Shown: positions 41,307 through 49,827 of the stretch, one piece after another
How the letters are laid out: each line of letters opens with the position of its first letter
Position numbering within the stretch: position 1 is the stretch's first letter
Source of the DNA: JALYUA01 sp039933215
GTDB taxonomy: Bacteria > Acidobacteriota > Thermoanaerobaculia > UBA5066 > Gp7-AA6
Direction of reading: 5' to 3'
Assembly (NCBI GenBank): GCA_039933215.1
Contig: JBDTOO010000014.1
Location: forward strand, 7,603 to 71,602
DNA length: 64,000 bases
Program-made: the position numbers and the translations under genes
The notes under the pieces: generated by a model
What the model saw: only the letters and a program-made list of their open reading frames with translations
The model's database searches: none
Told to the model about the DNA's origin: nothing

Positions 41307-41491
41307 TCCCTCCCGCCTCTCTGAGGGGTGAGAGGGAAGAGGTGAGAAAAGAGAGGGAACGCGGATCGGGAAACGACCTCCGGAACGCCGGCTGCTGTCA
41401 CCTGTCACCCGTCACCCGTCACCCCGCCCCTTCACCTCTCACCTCTCACCTCCGTCCGGCTGCCGTCACCCGTCACCTGTCACCTGTCACC
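41268..41491. repeat. Heptanucleotide GTGACRG/TCACCYG repeats, block 2
   Basis: Arrays at 41268-41290 (ggtgacgggtgacgggtgac), 41394-41424 and 41464-41491 (tcacctgtcacc units), with tcacctc variants between. The first array is on the opposite strand sense to the others, so inverted pairing is possible. They occupy the gap between the ATP-grasp gene and the barrel gene. Confidence 0.75.
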
Positions 41492-41560
41492 TTCGGTCCC
41501 CCTGTATATTGCGCCGGACCGATCCGTGATGAACAGCGCACGCGAAGGGATTCGCCGACC

Positions 41561-42343
41561 GTGAGGCGCGCGGGACTGCTCTTCTTCCTCTTGTCGGCGC
41601 TCCCCGCCGCGGGAAAGGCCCAGCAGCCGTTCGTGACGGACGACGCGGACGTCACGCCGCGGCGCGAGTTTCACTTCGAGTATTACAACGAGTACGTCGC
41701 ACTCTCGCAAAGCGCGTCGCCCGATCTCCGCCAGGACACCTCCAACTTCGTCATCCAGTACGGGCTCTTCAACGGCTTCGAGGTCAACGTCGATCTACCG
41801 CTCATTTCGATCGAGCGCTCGCGCGAATCTTCCATCGGAAGCGCCTTCGGGCTGGGAGACATCGACTTCGCGTTCAAGTGGCGGCTCGTCCCCGAGGACG
41901 GCGCGAGGCCGGCGTTCACTCTCAGCGGGGCCGTCGAGGTGCCGACCGGGGATCGCGCCTCCCAACTCGGTTCGGGCTTCACAGACTATTCCGTCAACAC
42001 CGTGGTCCAGAAGACGTTCTGGGAAACGACGGTTGTCCACGTCAACGGAGGTCTCCAGTTCTCGGGCGACACGTTGACGGGCGCGATCGGCATCCGGACC
42101 CCGGGCCGGATCTGGACTGCGGGAGCTTCGGCGGCCCACGACGTTTCTAAGACGCTTCGCCTGGGGATCGATTTCAACGGAGCACAGATCCGGACCGCGG
42201 GCATCATTCAGCGTCAGCTCCAGCTGACCGCCGGAGGCAACTACCTGCTCAACGAAAAGATGTCGATCGACTTCGCGCTCCTGACGGGCTGGTCCAACAG
42301 CCCGCGCGCCGGAGTCCTTCTCGGAGTGTCCATCACGCCCTAA
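41561..42343 (+). CDS. Outer-membrane barrel of the Phenol_MetA_deg-like transporter family
   Basis: Length 260 residues from GTG 41561, with gaaggga upstream. Signal peptide 1-20 (AGLLFFLLSALPAAGKAQQ). The mature part starts PFVTDDADVTPRREFHFEYY and runs through alternating strands (YGLFNGFEVNVDLPLIS, GDIDFAFKWRLVPED, LSGAVEVPTGD, VQKTFWETTVVHVNGGLQF), ending GVLLGVSITP. This pattern is that of the MetA-pathway barrel family, which may act as outer-membrane channels; substrate unknown. Single gene. Confidence 0.78.
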   Translation: MRRAGLLFFLLSALPAAGKAQQPFVTDDADVTPRREFHFEYYNEYVALSQSASPDLRQDTSNFVIQYGLFNGFEVNVDLPLISIERSRESSIGSAFGLGDIDFAFKWRLVPEDGARPAFTLSGAVEVPTGDRASQLGSGFTDYSVNTVVQKTFWETTVVHVNGGLQFSGDTLTGAIGIRTPGRIWTAGASAAHDVSKTLRLGIDFNGAQIRTAGIIQRQLQLTAGGNYLLNEKMSIDFALLTGWSNSPRAGVLLGVSITP

Positions 42344-42559
42344 CGGCCGGAGGCGGATCCGGAACGAACCCAGTGAAGTGCGATCTCGCAGGGCGGCAGC
42401 AGCCTGGGCGATTTTCTCAGAGACCGGGATCGCCGATTTACACGGTGGTCTTGCCGGTGTCGAGCGAGACGTTCGTGGTGCGCGATTCGGTCACGGGGCA
42501 GGCGAACGCTCCGGCGACGCTCGCGAGCTTCGCCGACACAAGCTTGTCAGCGAGTCGGT

Positions 42560-42662
42560 TCGAGAGATCCAGCGCCCGCGCGACCGCGTCCGCGAAGCGC
42601 GCCGCCCCGACGGCGTACAGGGCGGACTCGAGGGAGGCCCGATCAGCTCGAGCTCCATCAGG
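42560..42662 (-). pseudogene. Decayed ATP-grasp C-terminus
   Basis: Minus-strand translation shows LLMELELIGP and then, after a one-base frame change, PSLESALYAVGAARFADAV. The intact ATP-grasp protein has LMELELVEPSLEFRL and GRFADAVLRR at the same place. No start, no upstream domain and a frameshift: a remnant. The surrounding 42344-42821 (about 480 bases) otherwise shows no supportable gene, and its right end should hold the promoter of the response-regulator operon. Confidence 0.6.
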
Positions 42663-42821
42663 AGCCCCCCTCGAGGCACGCGCCGGCGCTGTACGCCACT
42701 GGCACAAATGTCGCTTACCGTACATTCGAACACTCCCCAAAAGCTCGTGTCACCACCCCCCGCGGCGGCCGGAAACGGCCCGCCGGCCCGGGACCACCAG
42801 CCGGAACACGAGGAAGGCACG

Positions 42822-43484
42822 GTGGACCCGATGAGAGCCAAGCACCCGTCCGTCAGCATCTTGGAGACCACGGCGCACCCGGAGTCGCGCCCCCCACCCG
42901 GTATGCCCTGCGAGATCCCCATCACGGACGCCCCCTCCTCCGCGCCCACCCGGTCCGGTGACCGGAATGAGCGCTCCGCTCCTCCGGCGCCGCCGAATGA
43001 CGTCACCGCCGCCGTGCCCGAGTCCCCCCGCGAGCCCCGGGCGCTGCCGTCGAGCTGCGCCCAGATCCTTCTCGTCGAGGACAACCCCGGCGACGCCCGG
43101 CTCACCCGGGAGGTCTTCGAGGAAGGCCGCCTCACCAACCATCTCCACGTCGTGTCCGACGGAGTCGAGGCAATCCGCTTCCTCCGGAAGCAGGGCCCCT
43201 ACGCCTCGGCGCCTCGGCCGGACCTGATCCTCCTCGACCTGAACCTCCCGCGCATGGACGGCCGGGAGGTCCTCGCGGAGATCAAGTCGGACCCCTCGCT
43301 CCAGCTCATCCCCGTGGTGGTGCTCACGACCTCCGCGGCCGCTCAGGACATCGACACCACGTATCGCCTCCACGCCAACTCGTTCATCACGAAGCCGGTC
43401 GACCTCGATCAGTTCATCGCCGTTGTCCGGTCCATCGAGTCGTTCTGGCTGACCATCGTCAAGCTTCCCTATGAGAGACCGTAG
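42822..43484 (+). CDS. Rcp1-like single-domain response regulator with long N-terminal tail
   Basis: Length 220 residues from GTG 42822, with aggaagg four bases before; ATG 42831 is an alternative. The first ~75 residues are Pro/Ser/Thr-rich and unlike any domain. REC domain about 80-205: ILLVEDNPGDARLTREVFEE (acidic pocket), phospho-acceptor Asp in LILLDLNLPRMDGREVL at about residue 137, Thr in VVVLTTS and Lys in FITKPVDL. No output domain. This Rcp1 type usually serves phytochrome-like HisKA kinases. It lies 7 nt before the TonB receptor, first gene of a five-gene signalling operon. Confidence 0.88.
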   Translation: MDPMRAKHPSVSILETTAHPESRPPPGMPCEIPITDAPSSAPTRSGDRNERSAPPAPPNDVTAAVPESPREPRALPSSCAQILLVEDNPGDARLTREVFEEGRLTNHLHVVSDGVEAIRFLRKQGPYASAPRPDLILLDLNLPRMDGREVLAEIKSDPSLQLIPVVVLTTSAAAQDIDTTYRLHANSFITKPVDLDQFIAVVRSIESFWLTIVKLPYERP

Positions 43485-43491
43485 GGCGGTG

Positions 43492-45498
43492 ATGGCGCGC
43501 AGAACGTTCGCGAGGTGGATCGGGCCCGGGTGTCTGCTCGCATCGAGGCTTCTCGCCCAGGGAACTCCCGAGGCGCCGGACCTCACCGCGCTCTCCATCG
43601 AGCAGCTGATGGCGATCGACGTCACTTCGGCGTCCAAACGGGAAGAGCCGCTCTTCCGGGTCCCCGCGGCCGTGTTCGTGATCACGCAGGACGATCTCCG
43701 CAGATCGGGCGCGCTCTCGATACCCGAGGCCCTCCGCATGGTCCCCGGAATGGAGGTCGCCCAGATCGACGCGAACAAGTGGGAGGTCAGCGCCCGCGGC
43801 TTCAACACGCGGCTCAGCGACAAGCTGCTGGTGCTCGTCGACGGCCGGACCGTCTACACGCACATCTTTTCCGGCGTGTACTGGGACACCCAGGACCTGA
43901 TGTTCGAGGACGTCGAGCGCATCGAGGTCGTCCGAGGGCCCGGCGCGACCCTCTGGGGCGCGAACGCCGTCAACGGCGTCATCAACATCATCACGAAGAG
44001 CTCGCGGGACACGCAGGGCGGCCTCGTGGTCGCCGGAGCGGGCAACCTCGAAAACGCATTCGGCGCGGTCCGTTACGGCGGCTCCGCGGGGGACGCGCTG
44101 ACTTATCGGCTGTTCGCCAAGGGCTTCTCCCGAGGAGACAACCGTCTTCCCGACGGGAGCGCGGCGCGCGACAACTGGAATTCGCAGCACCTGGGCCTCC
44201 GCGCCGACTGGAGCGCCGGCTCCGAAGCCGCGGTGCTCCAGGGCGACGTCTACAGGGTGCGCACCCGGGAGCGGATCACCGAGCTCGAGAGCGTCTCGCT
44301 CTCGGCGGCCCGGCTGATCGATCGCGACAGCGAATTCCACGGAGGGTTCGGCTCGCTCGCCTGGAAGCACACGTTCTCCGAGCGCGCCTCGGCCTCGTTC
44401 GCCGCGAGCTACGACGTGCGGATGCGCGACGAAGTGGCCCTCCGCCCGCACGAGGAGGTCCTGGACCTCACGTTCCAGCACAACCTCGCGATCGGCCGGA
44501 GGCAGCAGGTCGTCTGGGGACTCGGCTACCGGCGGACGACGGACGACCTGCCGGGAAGCTTTTCCGTATCGCTCACTCCCGAGCGCGGGAAACAGACGCT
44601 CGCGAGCGGTTACGTGCAGGACGACGTGACGCTCGTGGAAGACCGGCTCCATGCCGTCGCAGGCGTGAAGGTCGAGAGTTACGACGGGCGCTCCGCCCGC
44701 TATCAGCCGAACTTCCGGCTCCTGTGGACGCCGACCGCGCGCCAGACGGCCTGGGCGTCGTACGCGCGCGCTCTCGCGACGCCCGGTCGCGTGGACCAGG
44801 CGATCCGCGTCAACTTCGACGTCTTCCCCGGACCGGGAGGAACGCCCGTCCTGGTGTCCGTCTTCGGAAACCCCGATTTGCGCCAGCAAGAGGTCGTCGC
44901 CTACGAAGCCGGGTACCGCATCCAGGCCACGCCCAGCCTCTCCCTCGACCTCGCCGCGTTCTACAACCGCTACGACGAGCTGATCGCGCCCGTCGCGGGC
45001 GCTCCCCTGTTCGAGCCATCGCCCGAGCCGGCCCACCTCGTCCTTCCCCTGCGCTTCGAGAACTCCGGCACCGGCGACACGCGCGGCGCCGAGCTCGCCG
45101 CGAGCTGGAACGCGGCCGCCGGTCTGCGATTCCGGGGCGCCGTCACGTGGCTCGACATGGACCTCCGGTTCAAAGATCCCGAGGCCGGCCCCGCCGCGGA
45201 CACGTTCGGCGACGGCGCCGAGCTGCAGGCCAGCCTGAGGTCGTCCGTCGACTTTGCCCACGATTTCGGAGGCGACCTGACGGTCTACTACGTGGGGCAC
45301 AATCCGCTGGAGGCGGTCGACACCTACTGGCGCGTGGATCTTCTGGGAACGTGGCAGCCCCTGGCCGCCTTCGAGCTCGCGGCCGGAGTCCGGAACCTGT
45401 TCGATCGCCGGCACCTCGAAGTCCTGGACACGACGGAACGCATCCAGCCGACGCTGACGCCGGTGAGCGCCTACGCGAAAATCACGTGGCGTTTCTGA
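43492..45498 (+). CDS. TonB-dependent receptor of the YfiR-linked type
   Basis: Length 668 residues from ATG 43492; ATG 43471 overlaps the upstream gene and has no ribosome site. Signal peptide about 1-23. The segment LTALSIEQLMAIDVTSASKR is typical of receptors associated with YfiR (DUF4154) proteins. Plug about 50-165 (FVITQDDLRRSGALSIPEAL, SARGFNTRLSDKLLVLVDGR, VVRGPGATLWGANAVNGVIN). Barrel to the end (AYAKITWRF, terminal Phe). No STN domain. Such receptors import or sense small compounds; the coupling with YfiR and two histidine kinases suggests a sensory role. Confidence 0.92.
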   Translation: MARRTFARWIGPGCLLASRLLAQGTPEAPDLTALSIEQLMAIDVTSASKREEPLFRVPAAVFVITQDDLRRSGALSIPEALRMVPGMEVAQIDANKWEVSARGFNTRLSDKLLVLVDGRTVYTHIFSGVYWDTQDLMFEDVERIEVVRGPGATLWGANAVNGVINIITKSSRDTQGGLVVAGAGNLENAFGAVRYGGSAGDALTYRLFAKGFSRGDNRLPDGSAARDNWNSQHLGLRADWSAGSEAAVLQGDVYRVRTRERITELESVSLSAARLIDRDSEFHGGFGSLAWKHTFSERASASFAASYDVRMRDEVALRPHEEVLDLTFQHNLAIGRRQQVVWGLGYRRTTDDLPGSFSVSLTPERGKQTLASGYVQDDVTLVEDRLHAVAGVKVESYDGRSARYQPNFRLLWTPTARQTAWASYARALATPGRVDQAIRVNFDVFPGPGGTPVLVSVFGNPDLRQQEVVAYEAGYRIQATPSLSLDLAAFYNRYDELIAPVAGAPLFEPSPEPAHLVLPLRFENSGTGDTRGAELAASWNAAAGLRFRGAVTWLDMDLRFKDPEAGPAADTFGDGAELQASLRSSVDFAHDFGGDLTVYYVGHNPLEAVDTYWRVDLLGTWQPLAAFELAAGVRNLFDRRHLEVLDTTERIQPTLTPVSAYAKITWRF

Positions 45499-46058
45499 TT
45501 CGACGGCTCGCCCGCGCCGCGACGCTTCTCGCGGCCGTCCTGGCCGCGATCGAGATCGCGCCGGCCGAATCCCCGAGCGAGCCGGCGCCGGCCCCGCCGC
45601 TCGAATCCCAGGTCCGCGCCGCCTTCGTCTACAACTTCGCCAAGTTCATCGACTGGCCTCAGAGCGTGTCGATGACGCCCGACGGCGTCTTCGTCATCGG
45701 AGTCCTCGGCGACACGCCCGTCCTCGCGGCCCTGCACGCGTTGAGCGGTCAGGAGGTCAAGGGCCGCCGCCTGGTCGTCCGGCAGTATCAACGCCCCTCC
45801 GAAGCCGCATGCCAGGTTCTGTACGTCGGCGCGGGGCAGATCCACGCGTTCGCGGAGGCGGCCCGGTCGTTCCGCGAGCTCCCGATCCTGACGGTCGGGG
45901 AAGGCGACGAGTTCCTGAAGGCCGGAGGCATGATCGCCCTCGTCCAGATCGAAGGAAGGGTCCGATACAGGATCCGGGCGGAGCCCGCGGAGACGGCGCG
46001 TCTGGTGATCAGCTCGAAGCTCCTGAAGCTCGCGGAACGGCCGGCGGAACAGCGATGA
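45486..46058 (+). CDS. YfiR-family (DUF4154) periplasmic protein
   Basis: Length 190 residues from GTG 45486, overlapping the receptor by 13 bases. Signal segment about 1-28 (ARAATLLAAVLAAIEIAPAE). DUF4154 core: QVRAAFVYNFAKFIDWPQ, FVIGVLGDTPVLAALHALSG, VKGRRLVVRQYQ, CQVLYVGAGQIHAFAEAA, ILTVGEGDEFLKAGGMIALV, RAEPAETARLVISSKLLKLA. Family YfiR binds and restrains a membrane signalling enzyme from the periplasm. Here the likely partner is the membrane histidine kinase downstream, which shares the ATGA overlap. Confidence 0.93.
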   Translation: MAFLIRRLARAATLLAAVLAAIEIAPAESPSEPAPAPPLESQVRAAFVYNFAKFIDWPQSVSMTPDGVFVIGVLGDTPVLAALHALSGQEVKGRRLVVRQYQRPSEAACQVLYVGAGQIHAFAEAARSFRELPILTVGEGDEFLKAGGMIALVQIEGRVRYRIRAEPAETARLVISSKLLKLAERPAEQR

Positions 46059-47584
46059 CCCGCGGCTCCACTTCGATCGGCCGGAAGGTGACGCGAGTCG
46101 CCATGCTCTCGGTCGGCGTCGCGCTCCTCCTCTCCACTCTGGGCGCAACGCTCTACGAGGTCTTCTCATTTCGCGCCAGAACCGAGGCCGAGCTGACCGT
46201 CCTCGCGGACGTCATCGGCGCGAACTCGACGGCGGCGCTCGCCTTCGGAGACCGGAGTGCCGCCACCGAGGCTCTGGCCACCCTGAGCGCGGATCCCCGC
46301 GTGATGGCCGCGACACTGCATGACGCACGGAAAACCCTCTTCGCGGCGTACACACGCTCCGACGCGGGAGCCGGTCGCCCCGGCGCGAAGTCGGGCCAGC
46401 GCTACGGGATCCTTCGTCCCGTTCTCCTGGACTCGGCCCGGATCGGAACGATCCGCCTGGAGGCGGACCTGGGCGACGTCCCGCGCCGGCTCACGCGCTT
46501 CGGCGTGGTGATGGTCCTGGTGGCGGCCGGCTCGTTTTTGACCGCCTTCCTGATGACTTCGAAGCTCCAGCGCGGCATCTCGGGGCCGATCCTCAACCTC
46601 TCGAACACCGCCAGCGCGATCTCCACCCGCCGCGACTACTCGCTGCGCGTGGACGGCGCCACGGACGACGAGGTGGGCACGCTGATCCTGCGATTCAACG
46701 AGATGCTGGCCCAAATCGAGCAGCGCGACCGCGCCCTCGAAGAGGCCCGGGGAGAGCTCGAGAACCGCGTCCAGGAGCGGACCCGCGAGCTCGAGCACGA
46801 GGTCGGCGTGCGGGCGAAGGCGGAAGCGGACCTCGCCGTCCAGGCGGAGGAGCTTTCGCGGTCGAACACGGATCTCCAGCAGTTCGCTTACGTCGCGTCC
46901 CATGACCTTCAAGAGCCGCTACGCATGGTCGCGAGCTACCTGCAGCTGCTCTCGCGGCGCTACAAGGGGCGGCTCGATTCCAACGCCGACGAGTTCATCG
47001 ACTTCGCAGTCGACGGCGCGCGCAGGATGCAGGCGTTGATCCAGGACCTTCTCGCCTATTCACGCGTCGGCACGCACGCGAAGACATTCGAGCTACTGGA
47101 CGCGAATCTCGTCTTCGCGCGAGTCGTCGAGAACCTCAAGGTGGCGATCGAAGAGACGGGCGCGCGCGTTTCGCACGACCCCCTGCCGAGGATGCTCGGA
47201 GACCCCACGCAGCTCATCCAGCTCCTCCAGAATCTGATCGGAAACGCGGTCAAGTTCCACGGCGCGCGCATCCCCGAAGTCCGGGTCTCGGCAGCGACGA
47301 CGCCTGACGGGTGGGAATTCACCGTCCGCGACAACGGAATCGGCATCGAGCCGCAGTACGCCGAGCGCATCTTTGTCATCTTCCAGCGGCTCCATACTCG
47401 CGAGCAGTACGGCGGGACCGGAATCGGCCTCGCCGTCTGCAAGAAGATCGTCGAACGGCACGGCGGCCGGATCTGGCTCGAGTCGGTGCCTGGCGAAGGA
47501 ACGACGTTCCATTTCACGATCGAGACCGCCGGCCCGGCGCTCCCCGCCGGCGAGGATTCCGTTCTCGCTCGAGCGACGGCCTGA
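46055..47584 (+). CDS. Membrane histidine kinase with CHASE8-like sensor and HAMP
   Basis: Length 509 residues. TM1 about 15-37 (VAMLSVGVALLLSTLGATLY). Periplasmic sensor about 38-150 (AELTVLADVIGANSTAALAF, as in CHASE8/YfiN-type sensors). TM2 about 158-178. HAMP about 180-233 (SNTASAISTRRDYSLRVDGA). Coiled coil about 235-275. HisKA with VASHDLQEPLRMV (His near 282). HATPase_c about 390-495 (LIGNAVKFHGARIPEVRV, NGIGIEPQY, GTGIGLAVCKKIVERHGG). The DLQEPLR box is the phytochrome-like type that pairs with Rcp1 regulators, such as the one at 42822. YfiR probably regulates its periplasmic part. Confidence 0.93.
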   Translation: MTRGSTSIGRKVTRVAMLSVGVALLLSTLGATLYEVFSFRARTEAELTVLADVIGANSTAALAFGDRSAATEALATLSADPRVMAATLHDARKTLFAAYTRSDAGAGRPGAKSGQRYGILRPVLLDSARIGTIRLEADLGDVPRRLTRFGVVMVLVAAGSFLTAFLMTSKLQRGISGPILNLSNTASAISTRRDYSLRVDGATDDEVGTLILRFNEMLAQIEQRDRALEEARGELENRVQERTRELEHEVGVRAKAEADLAVQAEELSRSNTDLQQFAYVASHDLQEPLRMVASYLQLLSRRYKGRLDSNADEFIDFAVDGARRMQALIQDLLAYSRVGTHAKTFELLDANLVFARVVENLKVAIEETGARVSHDPLPRMLGDPTQLIQLLQNLIGNAVKFHGARIPEVRVSAATTPDGWEFTVRDNGIGIEPQYAERIFVIFQRLHTREQYGGTGIGLAVCKKIVERHGGRIWLESVPGEGTTFHFTIETAGPALPAGEDSVLARATA

Positions 47585-47648
47585 CGGCGATGATGAGACG
47601 CGACACGGACGGCCCCGTCGGCCGAGGCGCTCCGGCGGGAAAAACGGC

Positions 47649-49610
47649 ATGACGGACCGGGCCCGGCCGGATCCCGCGACGATCGCTATCCGGATCCTCC
47701 TCGTCGAGGACAATCCGGGAGACGCGCGCCTTCTGCGGGAGGAGCTCGCGGACTCGAAGACGGCGTTCGAGATCCGGCACGTGGCGCGCCTGGACGAGAG
47801 TCTCGTGAGTCTCACGCAGTTTCCCGTCGATCTCGTTCTTCTCGACCTGAACCTTCCGGACAGCAGCGGGTTCGAAACCTTCATCCGCATGCAGAGCCAC
47901 GCGGATGGCATACCGGTCGTCGTGCTCTCCGGATTGAAGGACGAGGACATCGGCGTGCAGTCGGTCCAGAGCGGAGCCCAGGATTACCTCGTGAAGGGCC
48001 AGATCCCTCCCGGACTCCTCGAGCGCACGATCCGCTACGCGCTGGAGCGCGCCCGCTCGAGCGCCGAGGTCCGAAAGAGCGAAGAGCGCTATCGCGAGTT
48101 CTTCGACGAGGACCTCGCCGGCGCCTTCATCGCCTCCGCGGAAGGCAAGATGCTCGCCTGCAACCCGGCGCTCGCGCGGATGTTCGGATACGCGAGCGTC
48201 GGGGACGCCCTCGATCGAAGCGTCGGTTCGTACTTCCCCACGATTGGAGAGGCGTACGCCATGCTCGAGCGCATCCGCGTCGAGAAGAAGCTCCTCAACC
48301 ACGAGTTCACGCTGCGCCGCGTGGACGGCAAGCCCGTGCATACGATCGGGAACCTCATCGGGGCCTTCGACGCGGCAGGGACCCTGTACGAGATCAAGGG
48401 CTATCTCGTCGACGACAGCGAGAGGCGGCAGCTCGAGGAGGAGCTGAGGCAGTCGCAGAAGATGGAGTCGATCGGCCGCCTGGCCGGCGGCGTCGCGCAC
48501 GACTTCAACAACCTCCTGACGGTCATCCTCGGATACACCGACGCCCTGCTCGAAGACGCCGCGCCGGACGCGCCGCACCGCGCCGATCTTACCGAGATCC
48601 AGAACGCCGGCGAGCGCGCCGCGGCCCTGACGCGCCAGCTGCTGACGTTTTCGCGGCGCCAGGTCCTGCAGCCCCGACTGCTCGACCTGTCGGACCTCGT
48701 CGCTCGCGTCCAGGGGATGCTCGAGCGGCTGCTCGGCGACGACATCGAGGTCGTGGCCCGGCTCGACGCGGGTGTGGGTCTCATCCGGGCGGACGCGAGC
48801 CAGATCGAGCAGGTCGTGTTGAACCTCTGCGTCAACGCCCGGGACGCGATGCCCGGCGGGGGCACGCTGACGATCGAGACACGCCGCGTTCGCGTGGACG
48901 GAAGCCCGGGAAGTCCCGCGCGCGTCGGGCCCGGGAACTACGCCGTCCTGTCGGTGTCGGATACGGGCCACGGCATCGAGCCCGACGTGCTGCCGAAGCT
49001 CTTCGAGCCCTTCTTCACCACGAAGAAGCTCGGAGAGGGAACGGGCCTCGGACTCTCGACGGTCTACGGCACCGTGAAACAGAGTAACGGCGATATCACG
49101 GTCGAGACGGCGGTCGGAATCGGCTCCGTGTTCCGGGTTTACCTTCCGGTGATCGAGGAAGCCACGGTCGCGGACGCTACGACGCCGGCGCCCGTCGAGC
49201 GCGTCGTGGGGTCGGAGACGATTCTCCTGGTCGAGGACGAAGAGGGAGTTCGCCGGATCACGAGCCGGCTGCTCCAGGCGCGCGGTTACGAGGTCCTCGA
49301 GGCGGCGGATGGACTGGAAGCGATCGGCATCTGCGAGCGGCACGAGGGGACGATCGACCTGCTCATCACGGACATGATGATGCCCCGCATGAACGGCCGG
49401 GATCTATCGCTCCGGATCCAGACTCTGCGCCCGGACATCCGTGTGCTCTTCGTCTCCGGATACACGGCGGATTCCCAGATCCGAGCCGAGATCGAGCAGG
49501 CGGGGAAGGCCTTCCTCCAGAAGCCCGTAGCGCAGTCCCTCTTCCAGGACACGGTGCGGCATCTGCTCGATACGCGCCGGCAACGCTTCGTCACGACTCC
49601 CGCGGCGTAA
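47649..49610 (+). CDS. Hybrid REC-PAS-histidine kinase-REC protein
   Basis: Length 653 residues, ATG 47649; 64 nt after the membrane kinase. Receiver 1 about 14-130 (IRILLVEDNPGDARLLREEL; acceptor Asp in LVLLDLNLP near 65). PAS about 145-260 (EERYREFFDEDLAGAFIASA). HisKA with GGVAHDFNNLLTV near 284. HATPase_c about 380-500 (NLCVNARDAMPGGG, DTGHGIEPD, GTGLGLSTVYGTVKQSNGD). Receiver 2 about 523-640 (ETILLVEDEEGVRRITSRLL; Asp in LLITDMMMP near 574; Lys in FLQKPV). Soluble. It could relay phosphate from the membrane kinase; no DNA-binding output is in the operon. A degenerate hairpin repeat follows the stop. Confidence 0.93.
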   Translation: MTDRARPDPATIAIRILLVEDNPGDARLLREELADSKTAFEIRHVARLDESLVSLTQFPVDLVLLDLNLPDSSGFETFIRMQSHADGIPVVVLSGLKDEDIGVQSVQSGAQDYLVKGQIPPGLLERTIRYALERARSSAEVRKSEERYREFFDEDLAGAFIASAEGKMLACNPALARMFGYASVGDALDRSVGSYFPTIGEAYAMLERIRVEKKLLNHEFTLRRVDGKPVHTIGNLIGAFDAAGTLYEIKGYLVDDSERRQLEEELRQSQKMESIGRLAGGVAHDFNNLLTVILGYTDALLEDAAPDAPHRADLTEIQNAGERAAALTRQLLTFSRRQVLQPRLLDLSDLVARVQGMLERLLGDDIEVVARLDAGVGLIRADASQIEQVVLNLCVNARDAMPGGGTLTIETRRVRVDGSPGSPARVGPGNYAVLSVSDTGHGIEPDVLPKLFEPFFTTKKLGEGTGLGLSTVYGTVKQSNGDITVETAVGIGSVFRVYLPVIEEATVADATTPAPVERVVGSETILLVEDEEGVRRITSRLLQARGYEVLEAADGLEAIGICERHEGTIDLLITDMMMPRMNGRDLSLRIQTLRPDIRVLFVSGYTADSQIRAEIEQAGKAFLQKPVAQSLFQDTVRHLLDTRRQRFVTTPAA

Positions 49611-49611
49611 A

Positions 49612-49659
49612 CCGTCGCCTCCGCGTTCGCGCTGGTGCGCGACCGCTGCGAGCGGATGG
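49612..49659. repeat. Dispersed hairpin repeat, copy 4 (core deleted)
   Basis: Starts one base after the hybrid-kinase stop: cgtcgcctccgcgttcgcgc, then gcgcgaccgct joined directly to gcgagcggatgg. The central palindrome is missing, which suggests a deletion between the arms. The following 170 bases to the CadC-like gene show no gene. Confidence 0.7.
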
Positions 49660-49827
49660 TTCAGCTTGCCAGGGGAGGCGTGCGCGGCGGACCGCCGAAG
49701 AGGGTCCGGGAATTTGGGTCCGTCGTTATTCGATCTTCTTCATGAGGTTCATAGGCACGACCGTGGGGAGGGGTGAAGTCGAATAGAGTTTCTGGCGGAT
49801 GGGGGTTCCGGCTTGACTGATGGGGGG

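Noticed and set aside
40252..41491. Heptamer arrays as a CRISPR
   Set aside because: Units are 7 bases and contiguous, with no unique spacers and no cas genes.
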